Positions 17,011 through 25,611 of a stretch of DNA of 54,610 nucleotides are shown here, in pieces (the first letter of the stretch is position 1; every line of letters starts with the position of its first letter). Location of the stretch: NCBI GenBank assembly GCA_035528235.1, contig DATKZB010000305.1, positions 1 to 54,610 of the forward strand, read 5' to 3'. Below the pieces are notes generated by a model. The model had not been told where the DNA came from and made no database searches. It saw only the letters and a list, made by a program, of their open reading frames with translations. The translations under genes were made by a program, and so were the position numbers. This stretch comes from DATKZB01 sp035528235. GTDB lineage: Bacteria > Planctomycetota > Phycisphaerae > FEN-1346.

Positions 17011-17088
17011 GCGCGGTGGGTCCCCGTACCCACCGCGCCAGGGCACACGTCTTGCGGCGAGCGCGGCGGGTGCGGGGACCCGCCCCGC
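17011..17088. repeat. Paired-hairpin repeat (GCGCGG-type), copy 2
   Basis: Hairpins at 17011-17038 (T:A at stem position 7) and 17061-17088 (C:G, with one mismatch near the base of the stem) start 50 bases apart. This is the same arrangement as at 3200-3276. A further short palindrome around GGGCGGTACGCCC follows at about 17115-17150. Confidence 0.85.
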
Positions 17089-17155
17089 AAACACGCAAAG
17101 TTAAACCGCTGTAGCCGCGGGCGGTACGCCCGCGCCTTCGGCGCGCGCACCGACG

Positions 17156-17908
17156 CTACGGAAACTTCAGGCCCAGGACCTCCTGGAGGGTCTTGTAGCC
17201 GGTGGGGCAGAGGTACCGGGCCTGGGCGTAATGGGTGCCCTTGTCCTTGTGGTAGAACGCATCGTCGGTTGTCGACGTGAGGTCCTTGAACGGCGGGACG
17301 CGCCCTGCCCGGACGGCCTTCTGGAGGCCGTCGAGCCGCCAGTTCGTCAGCCCCACGATGTGACCGCCGCGATCGCTCGACTGTTCGTACAGCGACCCCA
17401 TCCCCTCGTTGAACCAGGCCGGACATGCCGGGAAGTTGGCCGCCATGAACGGGTGGACGATTTCGTGCACCAGCGTGCCGCCGCCCGTCGCGATGTTCAT
17501 GACCAGCGCCCGGTGCCGGTCCGAGTAGTATCCGAACGGCGTGTCGGGCGTGTCGCCGAAGATGGCGGGGGCGTGTTTCTCGTAACTGGCCTTGTCCTTG
17601 AAGAGCCCGATGTCGAGGATCTCGGTCGGGTCCTTCTTGAAGAAGTCGCGCTTCAGCCGCTCGACGGCCCACCGAACGGTGTTCACGGCGCGGCGGCGGA
17701 CCATGGCGGGGGCCTCGTCGCCGACCACGAAGAACGGTTTCTCGAGGACGATCGTGAACCCTTCCTGCGGCACCTTCTTCCGGAGGGCCGCCAGGTGCGC
17801 GGCGTAATCAGCATCGGTGAACGACGCCGGCGCCTCGGCGGCGGCGCGGGCGGCCCCGGACGCCAGCAGCGTCCCCAACGGCACCGTCGCGGTCATCGCG
17901 TATCGCAT
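17156..17908 (-). CDS. Secreted gluzincin-type metalloprotease (peptidase MA-like/DUF1570)
   Basis: 250 aa with a Sec signal peptide (about residues 1-23, ending ARAAA). The zinc site HEIVH lies near residue 147 and the third ligand is the Glu of WFNEG about 20 residues later. This is the HExxH...E spacing of the peptidase MA/gluzincin clan and matches the Planctomycetota DUF1570-type proteins. It is presumably exported and may process cell-surface or extracellular proteins. It diverges from the membrane protein gene at 18091. A hairpin-repeat pair lies downstream. The substrate is unknown. Confidence 0.8.
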   Translation of the reverse strand: MRYAMTATVPLGTLLASGAARAAAEAPASFTDADYAAHLAALRKKVPQEGFTIVLEKPFFVVGDEAPAMVRRRAVNTVRWAVERLKRDFFKKDPTEILDIGLFKDKASYEKHAPAIFGDTPDTPFGYYSDRHRALVMNIATGGGTLVHEIVHPFMAANFPACPAWFNEGMGSLYEQSSDRGGHIVGLTNWRLDGLQKAVRAGRVPPFKDLTSTTDDAFYHKDKGTHYAQARYLCPTGYKTLQEVLGLKFP

Positions 17909-18090
17909 GTGGCCTCCCTGGCCCCCCTTGTAGTCTGCGGCGGCGGCGAAGGCAACTCCCCACCGGCGACCCCATGGCCTGCACGAGCGACGGCCCCGGC
18001 GCGGGGCGAAAGATTTTCAACTTGTGTCGGCCGTCGCGGTTAATCAAAATGAGGGGGTATGTTGTTGCTGCGCGCCGGGCACAGAAACTC

Positions 18091-19056
18091 ATGACGCCGG
18101 AAACCCAACCCGAGAGCCAGCCGCGCGCCAAGTCGGCCGCCGTCAGCGGAGAGACCGCCCGCCTCGTGGCGGTCCTGGCGCTGAACGTGGCGCTGGTGCT
18201 GGCGGTCGTCGTGCTGGTTTCGCGCGGCGGCGGCAGTTTCCCCGACCTGAACGCCCGGACGCTCGGCCTGGGCTGTCTACCGGTGTCGGCGGCGCTGGGC
18301 CTGATGCTGGCGTGCCGGCGTCTCGATTTTTCGCTTCCCGTCATCCTGGCCCTGGGGCTCGCGCTCCAGACGCCGCGCCACCTGTTCACCAGCCAGCCGA
18401 TCCTGTCGATGGCGATCGTGTGCGGCGCGGCCGCGGTGCTGGGCCTCACGAGCGCGCTGGTCACGTGGTTCGGTCGGATTTCGAGCGCCCTGTGGACGGG
18501 CATTCTGGGGTTCGGTCTGCTGCTGGTTCTGCGTCTTCTGCGGATCGAGAGCGCCGGTCCGGGCCTGTGGCCGTGGCCGTGGGCGATGGCGGCGGCGGTG
18601 GGACTGCTGGCGGCGGGGGCGGCGGTGCTGGGCACAACGGGCCTGGTGACGCCGCCGTCGACACCGCCCATCATCCGGTCGGGGTCGCGCGGGTTCGCCG
18701 GCCTGACGGCGGCGTGGATCATCGCGAGCGTGGGCGTGGCCCTGGCGTCGCTCTCGAACGCCGCCGAGTTGTCGGCCCAGCGGCTTCTGGATTCTTATCC
18801 GATGATGCTGGCCGCGGCCGCCCTGGGCGGGGCGTTTATCCTGCGCGGACGCTGGGGCGCCCTGGCCGCGGTGCTGCTGACCGCCGTCGGGCACCTCGCC
18901 TGGTCGTTTGCCGAGCATGCCGACCTGGGCAACGCCACCGCCAACGTGTTGGTGCCCGGCCTGGCCCCCCTGGTGGCCATCCCGCTGTACCTGCTCATCG
19001 ACCGGCTCATCCGGCGACACACCAAAGAGTCGGCCCCGACGGGCCTCCTGGCCTAG
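18091..19056 (+). CDS. Polytopic membrane protein, permease-like
   Basis: 321 aa from ATG at 18091; the in-frame ATG at 18049 would add 14 residues. After a ~25-residue polar N-terminus there are roughly nine hydrophobic helices, with few charges between them. The pattern, including LGLTSALVTWFGRISSALWTG and a C-terminal NVLVPGLAPLVAIPLYLLI helix, resembles degenerate RbsC-type sugar ABC permeases. No ATPase or binding protein is adjacent and the family motifs are weak, so the assignment is tentative. It lies between the divergent gluzincin gene and a convergent pseudopilin gene. Confidence 0.65.
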   Translation: MTPETQPESQPRAKSAAVSGETARLVAVLALNVALVLAVVVLVSRGGGSFPDLNARTLGLGCLPVSAALGLMLACRRLDFSLPVILALGLALQTPRHLFTSQPILSMAIVCGAAAVLGLTSALVTWFGRISSALWTGILGFGLLLVLRLLRIESAGPGLWPWPWAMAAAVGLLAAGAAVLGTTGLVTPPSTPPIIRSGSRGFAGLTAAWIIASVGVALASLSNAAELSAQRLLDSYPMMLAAAALGGAFILRGRWGALAAVLLTAVGHLAWSFAEHADLGNATANVLVPGLAPLVAIPLYLLIDRLIRRHTKESAPTGLLA

Positions 19057-19076
19057 ACGCCTGGCTGCGCGAGGGT

Positions 19077-19206
19077 GGCATGGTCATCCCGAAGGGTGAC
19101 CATGTGTTTCCCTTCCGAGCACATGGCCACGCAACAGCGTGGCCATGCCACCCGGCCCACGCGAGGCTCAGAACATGGTCACCCAACAGCGGGGTGACCA
19201 TGCCAC
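19077..19206. repeat. GGTGGCATG...CATGCCACC hairpin repeats
   Basis: Several nested inverted repeats share outer arms GGTGGCATGG/CCATGCCACC and loop sequences such as AACAGCG or CCGAAGG, while the inner stems differ between copies (for example GGTCA/TGACC and GGCCACGC/GCGTGGCC). Related clusters lie at 34962-35045 and 44391-44470. Confidence 0.75.
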
Positions 19207-19224
19207 CCGGCCACCCGGCCCGAT

Positions 19225-19250
19225 CGCGGCGGCCTAGGAAGGCCGCCGCG
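19225..19250. repeat. Single GGCGGCC-type hairpin
   Basis: Perfect hairpin with stem CGCGGCGGCC/GGCCGCCGCG and loop TAGGAA, between the convergent membrane-protein and pseudopilin genes. It matches one half of the paired element at 12811-12881. Confidence 0.85.
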
Positions 19251-19270
19251 CGACAAGTTGCGTTGTAGGA

Positions 19271-19750
19271 CTAGTACCGGTTGTACGGGTTCCCGTCGCG
19301 GTCGACGTGGGCGTCCCTGAGGTCGGCGTAGAAGTACCCCGTAACCTCGTTGTACCACCACCCGCCATCGCTGTCGCCGGGCGGAAAGTGCTCGGCCGCG
19401 CCGGAGGCGGCGCGGATGGTCGCGAACCCGGTGATGGGGTTCGGCGGCATCTGTTCCAGGTAGGGGCCGAAACGGAAGGTGGCGGTCCGGGCCCCGGACA
19501 CCGTGCCATTGATATCGGTGCACTTGATCATCTGGTCGGTGAAGGCGGCCGCGCTGGGAAAGCCGTTGTGATGGTTCCGGTAGACCTGGAGTTGGGCGCG
19601 GATCTTGGAGAGGTTCTCTTTGAGGTTCGTTTCGCGCGCGACGGTCGTCATGCTGGTGATGTTCGGTATGACGATCCCGGCCAGGATGCCCAGGATGATG
19701 ACCACGATGAGGATCTCGACCAGCGTGAACGCCGGTCTGGCGCGGTACAT
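19271..19750 (-). CDS. Type II secretion-like pseudopilin
   Basis: 159 aa with a class III (prepilin) leader. MYRARPA is followed by FTLVEILIVVIILGILAGIVIP, with the conserved Glu at +5 of the mature protein. The residue before the cleavage point is Ala instead of the usual Gly. The helix is followed by ARETNLKENLSKIRAQLQVYRNHH, as in GspG-like major pseudopilins, and a C-terminal globular part (GGWWYNEVTGYFYADL). Planctomycetota genomes carry many orphan pseudopilins of this type. No secretion ATPase or platform gene is adjacent. It was probably assembled in the inner membrane by a prepilin peptidase-dependent system encoded elsewhere. Confidence 0.88.
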   Translation of the reverse strand: MYRARPAFTLVEILIVVIILGILAGIVIPNITSMTTVARETNLKENLSKIRAQLQVYRNHHNGFPSAAAFTDQMIKCTDINGTVSGARTATFRFGPYLEQMPPNPITGFATIRAASGAAEHFPPGDSDGGWWYNEVTGYFYADLRDAHVDRDGNPYNRY

Positions 19751-20083
19751 AGCGTTCCCCTAGCCTGTCGCCAGCCGCGTCTTTCCTCTCAGGGCAGGCG
19801 GCACCGGTGCCTCATTCAAGAGGATGCACACGGCGGGCGTCAAGTCAAGTCGGCTCTGTGGAGCGCCGCGCCGCCCTCGGCACGTCGGGCGATAAACCCT
19901 TTCGCGGCAACGGCTTACGAGAGCCCCACGGAAACCCATCCCAGCCGCACGCGCCTGGCGCGCCTGGCGGACGCGCCGGCAAACCGCTCAAAAAACCCTG
20001 CCCCGGCCCCCCGGATTCCGCTTGGGCCGGCCCGGATCTGCGTATACGATTCCCCTGTCTAATCGGCAGGAAGGAGCATGCTC
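19751..20083. other. Intergenic region between divergent pseudopilin and epimerase-like genes
   Basis: About 330 bases without a convincing gene. It should hold two divergent promoters. The only plausible element I see is TATACG at about 20043 for the rightward gene, with a poor -35. An AAGGAG at 20071-20076 is correctly spaced for ATG 20084 and too close to ATG 20078. Confidence 0.4.
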
Positions 20084-20953
20084 ATGGAGGCATTCTGGAC
20101 CGAGGCCGTGGCCGGATACACCGGGCCGCCCAAAGACCCCGCGACGGCGGCGGCGATCGCCGAGTCGCTCGGACGGGCCGCGGACGCCCAGGTCTACGCC
20201 GAGTCGGTCACGGCCGAGGGCGGCGGAATCCTGGCGCTCGCCCGGCGCGGCCAGGACAAGCGACTCCTGCTCGCCTGGCCGAAGGAAGCGGCCGGCGGCC
20301 TGCGGGTCACGTTCGCGCTCGGGGGCGAGCGCCGCCGCGCCACGTTGCCACCGGGCCCCGTCGACCTCGTTGACGGCCGCGCCGACGCCGCCAACGCCGA
20401 GACGCTCCGCCGGATCCTCGACTGGACGGCCCCGCGCCTGGTCGCCGGCCGACCGTCGGTCGGTCTGGGCGACCGGCTGGGCCTGGCCACGCCCGGGCAC
20501 GTCCGGGCCGTCCGGGGAACCGGGTACGTCCCCATGCTGGCCCAGCAGTCGATCCGCGAGATGACGCGGACCGGCCGCTCGCCCCAGACGGTCCTGAACG
20601 ACGCCACGTGGGGCGTCTTCCAGACGGGCTGGCGGACGGGGTTCGGCGCCGACGCCGACCACCTGAAGACGGCCGCCGACATCGACCGGTGCGCCGCGGC
20701 CGGGTTCACGTTCTACACGATCGACCCGGGCGACCACGTCGACCACACGGCCGACTCGGCCGATGCCGCGACGCTGGCCGGGGCGTTCGAGGCCCTGCCC
20801 TGGGCGGCCCTGGAGTCGACGTCCGCCGACGCCCGCCGCACGTTCCTCGCCCGGCGTGTGACGCTCGAGAGCGGCACGGCCCTGGTGCTGGACGAGACGG
20901 CGCTGCACCGGCACATCGGCCGGCACCTGGAGGCGTTCATGCGAGCAGGCTGA
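20084..20953 (+). pseudogene. Tagaturonate epimerase-like (UxaE family) gene with internal deletion
   Basis: 289 aa from ATG 20084 (AAGGAG seven bases upstream). UxaE epimerises tagaturonate and fructuronate in hexuronate catabolism and, from memory, is about 480-500 aa long. The N-terminal ~220 residues match well: GLGDRLGLATPGH, AQQSIREMTRTGR, DATWGVFQTGW, FGADADHLKT and FYTIDPGDHVDHT. The family's middle and C-terminal catalytic part, including the DETETPT-like and HSGSDKF-like segments, is absent. After LDETAL the protein jumps to HRHIGRHLEAFMRAG, which resembles the extreme C-terminus of the family, then stops. The reading frame is kept, so an inactive short protein could be made. A repeat cluster follows immediately. 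Confidence 0.7.
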
Positions 20954-20965
20954 GGTGCGAGGGTT

Positions 20966-21070
20966 GCCCGCCGGCACCGCTCGCTTACGCTCGCGGCTCG
21001 GATACGGCGCGCCGGCGGCTCGGAATGTTGTTGGCTAGCCGCGAGCGCTAGCGAGCGGTATGGCCGGGGC
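20966..21070. repeat. GCTCGC/GCGAGC palindrome cluster
   Basis: Imperfect palindromes built from CTCGCTTACGCTCGCGG and CTAGCCGCGAGCGCTAGCGAG lie between the deleted epimerase gene and iolB. The arms of the two palindromes are partly complementary to each other. Confidence 0.65.
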
Positions 21071-21105
21071 TACGGCGCCGGTGGTTGACGCGAAGGGAGG
21101 TCCCC

Positions 21106-21930
21106 GTGGCGAAACTCCTGACGAAGTCGTGCATGCCCGAGTCCGGGTATCGGCAGGTCGTGCCGGTGGCGTGCAAGCCGCTCAAGGCACTGGGCTTCGG
21201 CCTGGCGAACCTGGCGGCCGGCCAGGCGTGGGCGTTCGATACCGAATTATGCGAATGGACGATCGTGGTCCTCGGCGGCTCGGTCCGCGTGTGGGCGGGC
21301 AAGGACGAACTGACGCCCGGCCCGCTGGGCTCGCGGCCGAACGTGTTCGGCGGCAAGGCGTCGGCCGTCTACCTGCCGCCGGGTACCCGGGGCCGCGCCC
21401 AGGCCGTCACGCCGGCCCGGCTGGCCGTGTGCCAGGCCCGCAGCCGGACGGGGGCCGAGCCCACCGTCATCACGCCCGACGAGGTCCGCACCAAGACCGT
21501 CGGGGCCCACAACTGGCAACGGGAGGTCCACGACATCGTGGACGGGCGCCTGGCGGCCGGGCGGCTGCTGGTGGGCGAGACGTTCAACCGGCCGGGGTGC
21601 TGGTCGTCGTATCCGCCGCACCGGCACGATGAGGACCGCCTGCCGCTGGAGGCGGACCTCGAGGAGATTTACTTCTTCCAGGTCGACCCGCCGCAGGGGT
21701 TCGGGTTCCAGCGCGTCTACACCGACGACCGCCGCCTCGACGAATCGTACGCCATCGAGCACGACGACGTCGTCATTTTGCCGCGCGGGTACCATCCGGT
21801 GGCCGCCGCGCCGGGGTACCAGGTGTATTACCTGTGGCTGATGGCGGGGACGGGCCGGGTGATGTGCCCGTTCGACGACCCGGCCCACGCGTGGATCAAG
21901 GGTCTGGAGGCGGTGGTTCGGGAACTGTAG
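21106..21930 (+). CDS. iolB: 5-deoxy-glucuronate isomerase (IolB/KduI family)
   Basis: 274 aa from GTG 21106, chosen because GGGAGG lies six bases upstream. IolB converts 5-deoxy-glucuronate to 2-deoxy-5-keto-gluconate in myo-inositol catabolism; it is a double-cupin cytoplasmic enzyme. The second cupin shows the metal-binding block PPHRHDEDRLPLEADLEEIYFF with two His and one Glu, followed by DESYAIEHDDVVILPRGYHP with the last His. Length agrees with IolB. Other iol genes are not in the window, so the inositol role is inferred from the family. The neighbouring uronate-epimerase-like gene suggests a sugar-acid theme. The 3' end overlaps the convergent pseudoprotease gene by 35 bases. Confidence 0.88.
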   Translation: MAKLLTKSCMPESGYRQVVPVACKPLKALGFGLANLAAGQAWAFDTELCEWTIVVLGGSVRVWAGKDELTPGPLGSRPNVFGGKASAVYLPPGTRGRAQAVTPARLAVCQARSRTGAEPTVITPDEVRTKTVGAHNWQREVHDIVDGRLAAGRLLVGETFNRPGCWSSYPPHRHDEDRLPLEADLEEIYFFQVDPPQGFGFQRVYTDDRRLDESYAIEHDDVVILPRGYHPVAAAPGYQVYYLWLMAGTGRVMCPFDDPAHAWIKGLEAVVREL

Positions 21931-24079
21931 CGGGCGGGGGCTGGTCGTCGAGGCTCATCTTGACGACGCGGCCCTGCATCATGCGTTTGACCGAGAGGCG
22001 CAGCTCGCCGGCGGCGCCGACGGCCTCGGCGAAGTCCTTGACGGTCATCACCGGCCGGCCGTTGACGTGCGTGACGATCTCGTACGGTTTGATGCCCGCG
22101 ACGGAGGCCTTCGACCCCGGCTCGACCTTCGAGACGATGACGCCGGGCTCGTCCGGGGCCTTCTGGAAGTACCGGCGTGCCTCGTACGTCAGGTCGCGGA
22201 CGGTCAGGCCGAGGGCCTCGGTCTTGTACCGCGGGGCGGAATCGTAGTGCGGCGGGCTGGGCGTCACCTCGAGCGTCTTCGAGACCACTTGGCCGTCGAT
22301 GAAGAAATCGGCCTCGAACCGCCGGCCGAATCCCAGGTCGGTCAGCGCCCGCGTGAACCCGTTCTCGGCCGGTGGCCACGGCGGCGGAATCCGGTCGTAA
22401 TACGTCTCGGGCACCTCGTCCATCCGGTCCCACGGAAACGGCCCGCGGTCGTAGTGGTCTTCCAGGCGGACCTCGATGGGCTCGGCCCGGCCCTCGGCGC
22501 GGAGGCGCAGCAGGATGATGCCGGGCACGACGCCGGCCGCGGCCGCCGGCGACCCCGGATACACGTACGAGACGATGGCCCCGCTCTCGCCGTCGCTCGT
22601 CCACTGGGCCACGTTGTTCGCCCGGGCTAGGTCGCGGTTGAGCGGCTGGAGGATGACGCCCAGCCACGCCAGGCGCTGCTCGGTGTCCTCGGTCAGCGGC
22701 ACGTTGCTGGGATCGGTGTGTTTGGCCAGGTCGCCCAGGATGGGCCCCAGCCGCGCCACCGGCACCAGGGCCGGCTGGTCCGACGACCACCGCCGCTCGG
22801 TGGCCACCTTCTGCCGCCGCGCCAGGGGCAGGGCCACCAGGCGGCCGTCGGGGTCGAAGAGGAACCCCTGCCGGTCGCGGCCCACGGTCCGCAGTTCCAG
22901 TTGCCCGCGCCAGCCCGCCTCCAGCCGCCAGAAACGCTCGTGGTCGAAGTAGACCGTGCGGTTCTCGCCGTGCAGGCGAACCTCGACCGACGGTAGCAGG
23001 GCGCTGCGCCACTGCTGGATGGGCACGTCCGAGAGGGCCATCGCGGCGGCCAACGGTTTATCGAGCGTGGCCACCAGGCACCCGTAATCGGTCAGCGACC
23101 CGGCGAACGCGGCCCCGACGGTCTCGCCCGCCTCGGTGCGGACGGTCAGGCGCTCCAGCCGCGCCGTGACGGTGGGCCGCAGGTTCGCCAGGACGAGGAC
23201 CCGTCCGCCCTCGAGCACGACGCCGGTGGCGTGGATCTCGGTGGCGCTGTCGGTGTCGTCGCGTCCGCGGTACCGGCTGCCGGTCTCGCGTTTGGGGCTC
23301 CGCAGGTGGATGGTCACGCGCACCAGGGCCGCGTCGCATCGCTGGCGGACGGTCTCGATCATCTCGGTCCGCTCCTGGTCGGAGTAAAGGGGCCAGGCGA
23401 GCGGCGGCCCTTTCCAGGAATCGTCGGCCGGCAGGTCCGGCTGCATGACCAGGCCGACGGCCGCGCCCTGGGCGTCGGTCACGAGCGAGGCGCCGCCGAC
23501 CGGCATGTGGAGACCGCCGAACCCCGTCGCCTGGCCCACCTGGCCGTCGCGGACCACCAGGGCCGGCGCGAAGCCGCGCACCAGGGTCTCCCACTCGCCG
23601 CCGCGCTCGTAGTAGCGGATCTCCAGGTAAGGCGGCTCCTTGGCGGCGTCGAACTCGATGGGCTTGCCGCCCCGCAGCGGCCGCTCCAGCCGCACCAGCA
23701 CCGCGTTGTGCCGCGTGCCCCACCCGGCCAGGCTCGCGGGCACCACGTCGTCGCCCAGGCACACGGCCACGCGCTCGACGAACCGCGGATGGATGCGGAG
23801 GTCGTCGGTCATCACCTCGGTCGGCGAGACCAGGAACCCCGCCGACTCGAGCGGCCGTTCCTCCTCGAGGGCCGACTGGCCGGTCTCGGGCACCTCGCCC
23901 TTGTCGTAGCGCAGGGTGTACTGGACGCGGACGAGCGAGGCCGCGAGCGACTCGGCCACCGCCGCCTGCCGGGCCACGTCGGTCCGCGTCGCCGCACAAC
24001 CGGCCAGCAGCAGGAGCGCGAGCACCGGCGCCAGACGCCGGGCGAGGATGGAGGGTCGGTCGCGCATGGCAGTGGTCAT
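21896..24079 (-). CDS. HtrA-like lipoprotein lacking the catalytic triad (pseudoprotease) with PDZ domains
   Basis: 727 aa from ATG 24079, whose ATGA overlaps the stop of the upstream HtrA gene, so translation is coupled. A lipobox LLAGC gives Cys28 as the lipidation site. Residues about 45-210 follow the trypsin/HtrA fold pattern (SAGFLVSP, NAVLVRL, GGASLVTDAQGAAVGLVM), but the positions aligned with catalytic His, Asp and Ser are Leu94, Asn125 and Val194. A second degenerate protease-like domain spans about 255-450. Two PDZ domains follow, at about 490-560 and 620-700 (GAIVSYVYPGSPAAAAGVVPG; GVIVSKVEPGSKASVAGIKP). It is probably a membrane-anchored substrate-binding partner or regulator of the active HtrA. 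Confidence 0.75.
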   Translation of the reverse strand: MTTAMRDRPSILARRLAPVLALLLLAGCAATRTDVARQAAVAESLAASLVRVQYTLRYDKGEVPETGQSALEEERPLESAGFLVSPTEVMTDDLRIHPRFVERVAVCLGDDVVPASLAGWGTRHNAVLVRLERPLRGGKPIEFDAAKEPPYLEIRYYERGGEWETLVRGFAPALVVRDGQVGQATGFGGLHMPVGGASLVTDAQGAAVGLVMQPDLPADDSWKGPPLAWPLYSDQERTEMIETVRQRCDAALVRVTIHLRSPKRETGSRYRGRDDTDSATEIHATGVVLEGGRVLVLANLRPTVTARLERLTVRTEAGETVGAAFAGSLTDYGCLVATLDKPLAAAMALSDVPIQQWRSALLPSVEVRLHGENRTVYFDHERFWRLEAGWRGQLELRTVGRDRQGFLFDPDGRLVALPLARRQKVATERRWSSDQPALVPVARLGPILGDLAKHTDPSNVPLTEDTEQRLAWLGVILQPLNRDLARANNVAQWTSDGESGAIVSYVYPGSPAAAAGVVPGIILLRLRAEGRAEPIEVRLEDHYDRGPFPWDRMDEVPETYYDRIPPPWPPAENGFTRALTDLGFGRRFEADFFIDGQVVSKTLEVTPSPPHYDSAPRYKTEALGLTVRDLTYEARRYFQKAPDEPGVIVSKVEPGSKASVAGIKPYEIVTHVNGRPVMTVKDFAEAVGAAGELRLSVKRMMQGRVVKMSLDDQPPPATVPEPPPPDP

Positions 24080-25455
24080 TCCTTCTCGTAGTCCCGCTGG
24101 TAATCGAGCACCACCTGCCGCACCAGACCGTTCCGCAAGACGGTCACGATGGCGCGGTGCCGCTGGGCCAAGTGGCCGAGGGCGTCTTTGTGGAGTTGCC
24201 GGACATCGTCGAGGGTGGTCACGTCGCGTGCGTCGATCTTCAGGAGGATGTCCAGCGGCCGGAGGCCGGCGATGCCGGCGTTGCCGGGTTCCTTGACGCC
24301 GAACACGAAGACGCCTTGCTTGCGGTGGAAGAAGAGGTCGGGGTTGTCGAACTGGTTGATCTCGCGGACGGTGAAATCCCAGCGCGGGCAGTCGAGTTGG
24401 TCGCCCTCGACCTTGCCCTTCTCGCGCGGCACGAGTTCGACGGACATCGCCTGGCCGCCGCGCACGAGGTCGATGCGGGTCGGTTGGTTCTTGGGCAACA
24501 GGCCCAGGACGCGCCGGACGGCGGGCAGGTCCTCCTCGGTGAGGGCGGCCACGGCCTGGCCGCCGATCTTGAGGAGGCGGTCGCGTGCCCGGATGCCGGC
24601 CTCGTGGGCGGGGCTGTCGGGGTCGGCCTCGGCCACGATGACGCCTTCGGTGCCCTCGAAGTACATGTTGCGACCGAAGTCGCGGAGCGGCTGGAGTTGC
24701 AGGCCCGTCCACGACCAGTTGACCCGGCCGACCTCGCGAATCTGGCCGACGATGTGCCGGATGGTGTCGCTCGGCACGGCGAACCCCATGTCGCCGCCGA
24801 AGAGCACGCCCAGCGTGTTGATGCCGACGACCTCGCCGTCGGTGTTGACGAGCGGCCCGCCGGAGTTGCCCGGACTGATGGCCGCGTCGGTCTGAATCCA
24901 CAGACTGTACTCGCTGTTCAGGGGCAGGAACCGACGCGTGCACGACACGATGCCGATCGAGACGCTCCGCGACAGACCCCACGGGGCGCCCATCGCCATG
25001 ACGAAGTCGCCCTCCATGAGGACGCCCGAGTCGCCCAGGACGGCGTGCGGCACGGTGCCGGCGTCGGCCGGAACCTTCAGCCGGACGAGCGCCAGGTCGG
25101 TGTCCTTGTCGGACCCGACGACCTTGGCCGTCATGGCCCGGCCGTCGTACAGCAGGCACCGGACCTCGACGGCCTTGTCGACGACGTGCCAGTTCGTCAG
25201 GATGTCGCCGTCGGGCGAGATGATGACGCCGCTGCCGGCCACCTCGGAGGAGACCTTGCGGCCGGACTCGTGGCTCTCCTGGATGACCTTGATGTAGACG
25301 ACCGCCGGGAAGACTTTGTCCTTGGCCGCGCGGATGACCTGCCGGAAATCGAGTTGCGCCAGGGCCTCGTCGCGGGTTGCCGGGGCCTTCTCGGCCGCCG
25401 CCACGACGCCGCAGGCCAGCACGATGGTCAGCAGCACGCTCGGATGCGGTCTCAT
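24076..25455 (-). CDS. HtrA/DegP-type serine protease with two PDZ domains
   Basis: 459 aa with a Sec signal peptide (about residues 1-21). The catalytic triad of family S1C is intact: His90 in TNWHVV, Asp120 in DTDLALVRL and Ser198 in PGNSGGPLVN. PDZ1 is at about 270-345 (GVIVAEADPDSPAHEAGIRARD) and PDZ2 at about 375-445 (GNAGIAGLRPLDILLKID). DegP-type proteins degrade or refold damaged envelope proteins in the periplasm. It is the first gene of a two-gene operon with the pseudoprotease lipoprotein, which overlaps its stop codon. A good sigma-70-like promoter lies upstream. I leave the symbol blank because Planctomycetota carry several HtrA paralogues. Confidence 0.92.
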   Translation of the reverse strand: MRPHPSVLLTIVLACGVVAAAEKAPATRDEALAQLDFRQVIRAAKDKVFPAVVYIKVIQESHESGRKVSSEVAGSGVIISPDGDILTNWHVVDKAVEVRCLLYDGRAMTAKVVGSDKDTDLALVRLKVPADAGTVPHAVLGDSGVLMEGDFVMAMGAPWGLSRSVSIGIVSCTRRFLPLNSEYSLWIQTDAAISPGNSGGPLVNTDGEVVGINTLGVLFGGDMGFAVPSDTIRHIVGQIREVGRVNWSWTGLQLQPLRDFGRNMYFEGTEGVIVAEADPDSPAHEAGIRARDRLLKIGGQAVAALTEEDLPAVRRVLGLLPKNQPTRIDLVRGGQAMSVELVPREKGKVEGDQLDCPRWDFTVREINQFDNPDLFFHRKQGVFVFGVKEPGNAGIAGLRPLDILLKIDARDVTTLDDVRQLHKDALGHLAQRHRAIVTVLRNGLVRQVVLDYQRDYEKE

Positions 25456-25496
25456 GCGGGCGACTCTCCCGGCCCATCTCCCCCTGCCCGACCTCT

Positions 25497-25525
25497 ATTC
25501 TACGCTGCGCGCCGCAACGTGTCAT
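25497..25525 (-). promoter_or_regulatory. Sigma-70-type promoter of the HtrA operon
   Basis: On the minus strand the -35 is ATGACA (25520-25525) and the -10 is TAGAAT (25497-25502), each five of six to consensus with a 17-base spacer. Transcription would start near 25490, about 35 bases before the HtrA start codon. Confidence 0.6.
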
Positions 25526-25611
25526 GAAAATACCGTGCCGCACGCCGCTCCACTGCGATAAGATGGACGCACGCCGCGCCCCCGTGTCGCAGCCGAAAGC
25601 GAGGCCACGCC

